Shown here: piece after piece, positions 7,273 to 12,001 of the stretch
Numbering within the stretch: position 1 is the stretch's first letter
Layout: every line of letters starts with the position of its first letter
Assembly (NCBI GenBank): GCA_002327865.1
Contig: DCUQ01000021.1
Coordinates: 3,989-15,989 of the forward strand
Length of the DNA: 12,001 nucleotides
Source: Syntrophaceae bacterium UBA2210
GTDB taxonomy: Bacteria; Desulfobacterota; Syntrophia; Syntrophales; UBA2210
Direction of reading: 5' to 3'
Position numbers and translations under genes: made by a program
Notes under the pieces: model-generated
What the model was told of the DNA's origin: nothing
Databases searched by the model: none
The model's input: only the letters and a program-made list of their open reading frames with translations

Positions 7273-8663
7273 TATACCACCTTATCCTGCGGCATATAAT
7301 ACCGCTGAATGTCTTCCTCGCGGATACGGTACAACTCGTTCCTGGGAAGCAAAGAAAGCATCCTCCAACCGATATCGAGTGTTTGTTCAATCGACCTGTT
7401 TTCCTCATAACCCTGGCTCAGGAATTGAGTTTCGAAAGTGGTCCCGAATTTCAGGTAGATCTTGTCGAGTTCGGAAAGTTCTTCCTCTCCCACGATGGAT
7501 GCGAGTGCCCTTATACGTTTGACTTTGGCATATGTAGCGAAGAGTTGAGCGGCAACCTCGGCATGATCCTTGCGCGTTCGTCCCTCTCCGATGCCGTCTT
7601 TCATCAATCTTGAGAGTGAAGGAAGACCGGCGATTGGTGGATATATGGAATTGTTGAAGAGTTCTCTTTCGAGAACTATCTGTCCTTCGGTAATGTAGCC
7701 GGTCAGGTCCGGAACGGGATGAGAAATATCGTCGCTTGGCATGGTGAGTATGGGTATCTGAGTGATTGAACCTTTGAGATTTTTCAGCCTGCCGGCACGT
7801 TCGTATATGGATGCAAGGTCGCTGTAGAGGTAGCCCGGGTAACCCTTCCTGGAAGGAACTTCTCCCCTGGAACTGGAAAGTTCCCTTAGGGACTCGCAGT
7901 AGTTCGTCATGTCGGTCAGGATTACAAGCACGTGCATTTCTTCGTCAAACGCGAGGTGTTCGGCCAGTGTCAAAGCCACCTTCGGGGTAATGAGACGTTC
8001 GATGGACGGGGCATCGGCAAGACTCATGAATATGGCCGAATGTGTTAGAACGCCCGATTCCTTGAGTGAGTCGATGAAAAATTGCGCCACGTCGAATTTT
8101 ACGCCCATAGCGGCAAGTATGACGGTGAATTCTTCTTCCGCGTTCAGTATCCTGGCCTGGCGTGCTATCTGGGCTGCAATCGGATTGTGAGGCATACCGC
8201 TGCCGGAGAATATCGGAAGTTTCTGACCGCGAATCAGAGTATTCATCCCGTCGATAGCGGATATCCCGGTCTGTATGAAGTCCCTTGGGTACTCCCTGCG
8301 CCAGGGGTTTACCGGCAAGCCATTCACGTTCATCATTTTGTCCGTGATAACCTGAGGCGCCCCATCGATGGGCCTTCCCAGCCCGTCGAAGACCCTTCCC
8401 AGCATATCGCGATCCACAGGGATTTCGAGTGGTTTTCCCACAAAGGTAATTCTCATGTCCTTTATCGAAAGCCCGCTAGTGCCCTCGAAAACCTGTACAA
8501 CGGCTCTGTCTTCGTCCACCTCAAGCGTCTGACCTATTCGCACCTCGGAGGATCTGTCCCGAATCTCCACGATCTCGCCGTAGCCAACACCCTTAACTCC
8601 CTCGACAAAAATCAGCGGACCTGAGATGCCCGAAAGAGTTGTGTACTCGATCTCTGCCGGCAT
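7272..8663 (-). CDS. atpB: V/A-type ATP synthase subunit B (non-catalytic)
   Basis: Subunit B alternates with A in the A3B3 head and contributes the non-catalytic nucleotide interface. The 463 residues are full length. The beta-barrel domain starts [14 protein letters not shown] (about 9-22). The nucleotide domain has the degenerate P-loop [10 protein letters not shown] (152-161) in place of GxxxxGKT, which is diagnostic of B rather than [14 protein letters not shown] (250-262) and [19 protein letters not shown] (274-292) are strongly conserved family motifs. The ATG at 8663 is 2 nt after the subunit A stop, with an AGAGGT Shine-Dalgarno inside the end of the A gene, so A and B are probably made in equal amounts. 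Confidence 0.97.
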   Translation of the reverse strand: MPAEIEYTTLSGISGPLIFVEGVKGVGYGEIVEIRDRSSEVRIGQTLEVDEDRAVVQVFEGTSGLSIKDMRITFVGKPLEIPVDRDMLGRVFDGLGRPIDGAPQVITDKMMNVNGLPVNPWRREYPRDFIQTGISAIDGMNTLIRGQKLPIFSGSGMPHNPIAAQIARQARILNAEEEFTVILAAMGVKFDVAQFFIDSLKESGVLTHSAIFMSLADAPSIERLITPKVALTLAEHLAFDEEMHVLVILTDMTNYCESLRELSSSRGEVPSRKGYPGYLYSDLASIYERAGRLKNLKGSITQIPILTMPSDDISHPVPDLTGYITEGQIVLERELFNNSIYPPIAGLPSLSRLMKDGIGEGRTRKDHAEVAAQLFATYAKVKRIRALASIVGEEELSELDKIYLKFGTTFETQFLSQGYEENRSIEQTLDIGWRMLSLLPRNELYRIREEDIQRYYMPQDKVV

Positions 8664-8665
8664 AT

Positions 8666-10435
8666 TTATACCTCTGTCATGTTTTTCTTAAGCGAATCCA
8701 GTCCCGATGCAAGTTTCTTTCTGTATTCATCGATTTTTCCGGTCTCATTGTTTGGAATCTCGGATTTCAGCCGTACCATTTCCGAGACTACATCCAATGA
8801 AGCTATATCTTTGACGGAAAGTCCGTCATTAATGAGTTCCGTTCCCTTTTTATAAAGATCCATAATAGCTTTCAGGAGGCCGAGTTGCTTCTCGGCGCTG
8901 CAATACTTGTCGATCGGGTCAAAGGAGTTTTGTTGAAGAAAAGCGTTTTTGATCATCTCGGCCAGAAAAAGGATGAACTGCTGGGTAGATGGCAGGGCGT
9001 CGGTCCCGACGAGCTTTACTACCTGCTGCAACCTGTGATCCTCCAGCAGTATATTCATGATCTCGTTTCTGATTGAAAGCCATTGGCTGTCCAGATCTCT
9101 CCACCAGCTCTCTATATCATTGAGATATTCTGTGTAACTGTCTATCCAGCTGATGGATGGATAGTGTCTTGCGTCGGCCAGAATCTTGTCCAATGCCCAG
9201 AAACACCTTACGAATCTTGTTGTGTGCTGGGTAACCGGCTCAGAAAAATCACCTCCCGGGGGAGACACCGCACCGATGATGGTAATGTCCCCTTCGCTGC
9301 CGGAGAGGGTTTCCACCAGACCTGCCCGTTCATAGAATTCTGCAAGCCTGGTAGCCAGATAGGGCGGGAATCCCTCCTCCGCCGGCATGTCTCCCAGCCG
9401 GCTGGACAGTTCCCTCAGGGCCTCGGCCCACCTGGATGTGGAATCGGCCATAACCGCCACGCTGTAACCCATGTCACGGTAGTACTCCGCGATGGTTACC
9501 CCGGTATATATGCTTACCTCTCTCGCCGGGACAGGCATGTTGGATGTGTTAGCAATCATGACAGTTCTTTCGATAAGAGGCCGGCCGTTCCTCTCATCTA
9601 TGAGCTTTGGAAAATCCGTAAGGACATCGGTCATCTCGTTGCCGCGTTCACCGCAACCAATATAGACAATGATCTCTGCATTGCACCATTTGGCCAATGC
9701 ATGCTGAGTCATTGTCTTACCGGTTCCAAATCCCCCTGGAATAGCGGCGGTTCCTCCCCTGGCAATGGGAAAAAAGGAGTCGATAACCCGCTGACCTGTA
9801 ATCAGTGGAATGTGCGGTTTCTTCCTAAGCCGGTTTGGTCGCGGTTTTCTTACCGGCCAATATTCTGCAAGCCTCCCATGGTGAATATAGGCTCCGTTGG
9901 ATACCGTATAAAGCCCATCCGTAATGGTGTGCGCGCCTTCGGAAATCGCGGTTAATTTTCCGGAAATACCCGGAGGAATGAGTACCTTGTGAACAATGAG
10001 AGGGCTTTCCTGCACTTCGCCTATAATTTCCCCTGGCCGGACATAAGAGCCAACTTGAACGAGTGAATGGAACTCCCACAGTTTATCCTCATCAAGAGGA
10101 GGGATTTCGATCCCCTTCTCGATATAGCTGCCGCATTTATCGTAAATGCAGACGAGAGGACGCTGGATGCCGTCATAAATATTCTGGATAAGTCCCGGCC
10201 CCAGGAGGACGGAAAGAGGACGGCGATGAGAGACCACTTCATCTCCGGGCTTCAGGCCTGTATGGTCTTCATAAACCTGAATGATCGTCACGTCCTTGGC
10301 AAGCCGGATGACTTCACCAATCAGCCGATCCGGTCCCACCTCGGCAATATCGTACATTCTAATCCCTTCGAGACCCACTGCTTTGATAATAGGACCGTTC
10401 ACCGCAATGATCCTGCCCGTTATCATATCGTCCAT
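8666..10435 (-). CDS. atpA: V/A-type ATP synthase subunit A (catalytic)
   Basis: Subunit A carries the catalytic nucleotide sites of the cytoplasmic V1/A1 head. The 589 residues include the extra non-homologous insert (about 110-190) that separates V/A-type A subunits from F-type beta. The P-loop is GGFGTGKT (234-241), followed by [11 protein letters not shown] (258-268), whose Glu263 is expected to be the catalytic base. Further on come [51 protein letters not shown] and [14 protein letters not shown]. The second P-loop residue is Gly where many family members have Pro, a tolerated change. The ATG at 10435 follows the subunit E stop by 17 nt; the Shine-Dalgarno GGAG is rather distant, with AGGGCAGG nearer. 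A second in-frame ATG three codons later lacks a better site. Confidence 0.97.
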   Translation of the reverse strand: MDDMITGRIIAVNGPIIKAVGLEGIRMYDIAEVGPDRLIGEVIRLAKDVTIIQVYEDHTGLKPGDEVVSHRRPLSVLLGPGLIQNIYDGIQRPLVCIYDKCGSYIEKGIEIPPLDEDKLWEFHSLVQVGSYVRPGEIIGEVQESPLIVHKVLIPPGISGKLTAISEGAHTITDGLYTVSNGAYIHHGRLAEYWPVRKPRPNRLRKKPHIPLITGQRVIDSFFPIARGGTAAIPGGFGTGKTMTQHALAKWCNAEIIVYIGCGERGNEMTDVLTDFPKLIDERNGRPLIERTVMIANTSNMPVPAREVSIYTGVTIAEYYRDMGYSVAVMADSTSRWAEALRELSSRLGDMPAEEGFPPYLATRLAEFYERAGLVETLSGSEGDITIIGAVSPPGGDFSEPVTQHTTRFVRCFWALDKILADARHYPSISWIDSYTEYLNDIESWWRDLDSQWLSIRNEIMNILLEDHRLQQVVKLVGTDALPSTQQFILFLAEMIKNAFLQQNSFDPIDKYCSAEKQLGLLKAIMDLYKKGTELINDGLSVKDIASLDVVSEMVRLKSEIPNNETGKIDEYRKKLASGLDSLKKNMTEV

Positions 10436-10452
10436 GCCTGCCCTACTCCAAT

Positions 10453-11046
10453 TTACGCAGAATTGCTGAAGATCCCCATGGCTTGCCGGCGAATTGCCTG
10501 GGATTTCCTGAAGTAAACCCTCTCGATCGTGGTGTCGAAAATCCGGCTTCCGACCTTATCCACTACAATACTCCCCCCCAACTCGATCGTATGATCCTCG
10601 ATAATGGACACTTCGTTGCTTGCAGCAATATCTTTTACTCTATCTAAAATCTCCTTCGTAAAAACCAGATCCTCCTTGTTTAGCTTGATGTCGACTCCGG
10701 CTGTAATATGCCGAACGGCAGCGACGATAGATTCCAGAAGAAATTGTTTATAACGGGGATGCGACCTGATGCGGGTTGTTACCTCCTGAACCGTGCGGTC
10801 CATGAATGCCTCGAAATTCTTGAGCTTTAGTTTCCTGAGATCCAGACTCGCCCTGTTTTTTATTTTTTCGGATTCCTGTCTGATTCTGGCATCCGTTTGG
10901 GACTCCATCCGTCTTTTGAAATTTCTCAGATCTGCGGCGAAGGTATCGTCCAGTTTATTTATCTCTTCAGTTTCCTTTAGGGAAATGGCGTGAATCTTCC
11001 TTTCAGCCTCATTCCTGATTGCGTTTTCCAATGATGATTTGTCCAT
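10453..11046 (-). CDS. atpE: V/A-type ATP synthase subunit E (peripheral stalk)
   Basis: Subunit E forms the peripheral stalk that holds the A3B3 head still during rotation. The 197 residues show the expected layout: a long charged N-terminal helix (about 5-95) rich in Glu, Lys and Arg, then a globular alpha/beta C-terminal domain including IIEDHTIELGGSIVVDKVGS, where related subunits have a similar Gly-Gly-hydrophobic pattern. Sequence similarity in this family is low, so the call rests on architecture, size and position directly before subunit A. The ATG at 11046 has an AAAGGA Shine-Dalgarno about 4 nt upstream and lies 15 nt after the subunit F stop. Its usual partner, subunit G/H, is not seen as a separate gene in the window. 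Confidence 0.88.
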   Translation of the reverse strand: MDKSSLENAIRNEAERKIHAISLKETEEINKLDDTFAADLRNFKRRMESQTDARIRQESEKIKNRASLDLRKLKLKNFEAFMDRTVQEVTTRIRSHPRYKQFLLESIVAAVRHITAGVDIKLNKEDLVFTKEILDRVKDIAASNEVSIIEDHTIELGGSIVVDKVGSRIFDTTIERVYFRKSQAIRRQAMGIFSNSA

Positions 11047-11061
11047 GGATTCCTTTCAAGG

Positions 11062-11367
11062 TCAAAGGGAGATACCGAGGGCCTCGGAGATATAACTCAT
11101 GACCGACCAGCGAAAGCCGGACGGATCATCAATGCCGGGAATTGCGATTATCAAAGGAGCTGAAAGATCAAGATTGATCGTTTTTATTCGATCCGAGAGG
11201 TGATCCGCCAAATCGTTGGTGATGGCTACAATTGCGGCATTTCCCTTCTGCATGATTGCTTCCAGGTCCGTTTCCGCCTTTTCGCGGCTGGATACTATTC
11301 CTGTTAATCCGGAGAGGCGGAAAGCGCTCACCGTATGAATATCACCAATAATATAAATTTGGTCCAT
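11062..11367 (-). CDS. atpF: V/A-type ATP synthase subunit F (rotor, regulatory)
   Basis: Subunit F binds the D shaft of the central stalk. The 101 residues match the family length of about 100. The N-terminus IYIIGDIHTVSAFRLSGLTG shows the family pattern of a hydrophobic strand, an acidic turn and a Gly/Phe/Arg/Leu helix. AAIVAITNDLADHL and PLIIAIPGID supply the other strands of the small Rossmann-like fold. The ATG at 11367 comes one base after the subunit K stop (TGACATG) and has no clear Shine-Dalgarno, which points to translational coupling. A longer reading from a TTG at 11397 would overlap the K gene and is unlikely. In this operon F directly follows K rather than lying next to a C gene. 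Confidence 0.9.
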   Translation of the reverse strand: MDQIYIIGDIHTVSAFRLSGLTGIVSSREKAETDLEAIMQKGNAAIVAITNDLADHLSDRIKTINLDLSAPLIIAIPGIDDPSGFRWSVMSYISEALGISL

Positions 11368-11368
11368 G

Positions 11369-11701
11369 TCAGATTTTATTAAGAATGATAATGGCAATGA
11401 TCAAACCATAAATGGCAATACCTTCTGCAAGGCCGAGGAAAACCAGGGTTCTCCCCACGAGTTCTGGTTTTTCAGTCACGGCGCCGATTCCGGCGGAACC
11501 GATCTTGGCAACGGCGTAGCTGCTTGCAATACAGGCCAGCCCCACGGCAAGCGCTGCGCTTATGTATCCCAAGCCGGCATTGTCTTTCCCAGTTTCAGCC
11601 GGAACAGCTTCGGCCGCATTGATCAGGCCGGCCACAAGGAACATGAATACCGAAATCTGAAATACGTATGCGGAAATCAGTGCCAGTTTTCTTCTTATCA
11701 T
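11369..11701 (-). CDS. atpK: V/A-type ATP synthase subunit K (c-ring proteolipid)
   Basis: This proteolipid forms the membrane rotor ring that carries the coupling ion. The 110 residues comprise an N-terminal positively charged, hydrophobic segment (about 4-30) ending AEA|VPAE, a plausible signal-peptidase site after Ala32. Two membrane helices follow: about 44-74 (YISAALAVGLACIASSYAVA then KIGSAGIGAV) and about 82-108 (RTLVFLGLAEGIAIYGLIIA). Glu93 (codon 11423-11425) is the ion-binding carboxylate. The layout resembles the short leader-bearing c subunit of Thermus more than the four-helix bacterial forms. The Gln and Thr residues that help bind Na+ in sodium-type V rings are not evident, so H+ is the likelier ion; this is inference. 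The ATG at 11701 is fixed by a strong Shine-Dalgarno; the frame is open further upstream, but only inside subunit I. Confidence 0.93.
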   Translation of the reverse strand: MIRRKLALISAYVFQISVFMFLVAGLINAAEAVPAETGKDNAGLGYISAALAVGLACIASSYAVAKIGSAGIGAVTEKPELVGRTLVFLGLAEGIAIYGLIIAIIILNKI

Positions 11702-11702
11702 C

Positions 11703-12001
11703 TTATACCTCCGACATTTTAGTCTTGAGGACAAAGGGTGAAAAGACGAGCCCGCTCCCCTTGAAGAACTTGCTGAAAAACTCATAATACTCGAGACGCA
11801 GAGATTGAATAGCGACAACCAGCCCCTCAAAGGCAAGTATGAAGATATTTCCCAAAACCAGGATTGCAATTGCCGCAGGTGAGTTCAAAGCAGGGTCGGC
11901 CATGCCCGCAAGCGTGAACGTGACAATGCCCAGTCCCGCATGGGAAAGAGCAAACGCCCCGACTCTGATAAATGAAATCGTATTTACAAACAAACTGAGG
12001 G
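11703..12001 (-). CDS. atpI: V/A-type ATP synthase subunit I (a-subunit), 3' end only
   Basis: Only the last 98 or so codons of this large membrane subunit are present; the rest lies beyond the right edge. Subunit I forms the stator half-channels that pass ions to the c-ring. The visible part holds two conserved features of the family's C-terminal membrane domain. SFIRVGAFALSHAGLG matches the helix that in yeast Vph1 carries the essential Arg735; the Arg here is at codon 11964-11966. FEGLVVAIQSLRLEYYEFFS, with KFFKGSG directly after it, matches the last helix with its second conserved Arg. The frame stays open to the edge, and the TTG near 11993 is an internal codon, not a start. The TAA at 11703-11705 is one base from the subunit K ATG. 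Confidence 0.94.
   Translation of the reverse strand, partial: LSLFVNTISFIRVGAFALSHAGLGIVTFTLAGMADPALNSPAAIAILVLGNIFILAFEGLVVAIQSLRLEYYEFFSKFFKGSGLVFSPFVLKTKMSEV
11707..11712 (-). promoter_or_regulatory. Strong Shine-Dalgarno site of subunit K
   Basis: GGAGGT on the minus strand lies 5 nt before the ATG at 11701, within the last codons of the subunit I gene. It fixes the K start against the longer open frame. It is the best ribosome-binding site in the window, which suits the c-ring subunit, needed in many copies per complex. Confidence 0.75.

Noticed and set aside
9083..9955. Plus-strand open frame of 290 codons opposite atpA
   Set aside because: It lies opposite a strongly conserved stretch of subunit A and has no family features; it is a shadow of that gene's codon pattern.
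8666..10435. Gly instead of Pro in the subunit A P-loop (GGFGTGKT) as a sign of lost activity
   Set aside because: The essential Gly-Lys-Thr and the catalytic Glu are intact, and this position varies within the family.
11702..11869. N-terminal extension of subunit K back to 11869
   Set aside because: It lies inside the conserved C-terminal part of subunit I, and the GGAGGT site places the K start at 11701.

Overview
This looks like ordinary bacterial chromosome. All recognised protein genes lie on the minus strand, packed into two transcription units, with a partial tRNA at the left edge. I see no insertion sequences, CRISPR array, prophage or defence genes, and no clearly new system.

Right part (about 6652-12001): an operon for a rotary V/A-type ATP synthase. 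In transcription order it encodes subunit I (3' end only, running off the right edge), K (the c-ring proteolipid), F, E, A (catalytic), B and D. Junctions are very tight: TAA-G-ATG for I/K, TGA-C-ATG for K/F, 15 and 17 nt for F/E and E/A, 2 nt for A/B, and a 1-nt TAATG overlap for B/D. Subunit C, the stalk subunit that in other V/A operons often lies next to F, is not in the window.

Middle (6380-6651): a 272-nt non-coding gap. It holds a weak candidate terminator for the ATP synthase operon, followed on the same strand by a candidate promoter for the next unit. A perfect 12-bp palindrome lies between that promoter and the smc start codon.

Left part (114-6379): smc (chromosome condensation ATPase), a possible 60-codon gene, ftsY (SRP receptor GTPase), a PPP-family serine/threonine phosphatase and a stand-alone glutamate formimidoyltransferase. 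The small gene and ftsY share an ATGA overlap. The last three genes are 2-7 nt apart, which suggests one housekeeping operon. An 86-nt spacer then leads to the 5' part of a tRNA, possibly tRNA-Arg, with its own plausible promoter.

Organism: a bacterium (bacterial SMC and FtsY, Shine-Dalgarno sites) with intermediate GC and frequent ATA isoleucine codons. A V/A-type ATP synthase plus a single-domain formimidoyltransferase fits an anaerobe. A deltaproteobacterial (Desulfobacterota-like) syntroph or fermenter is one guess, but the window does not settle the phylum.
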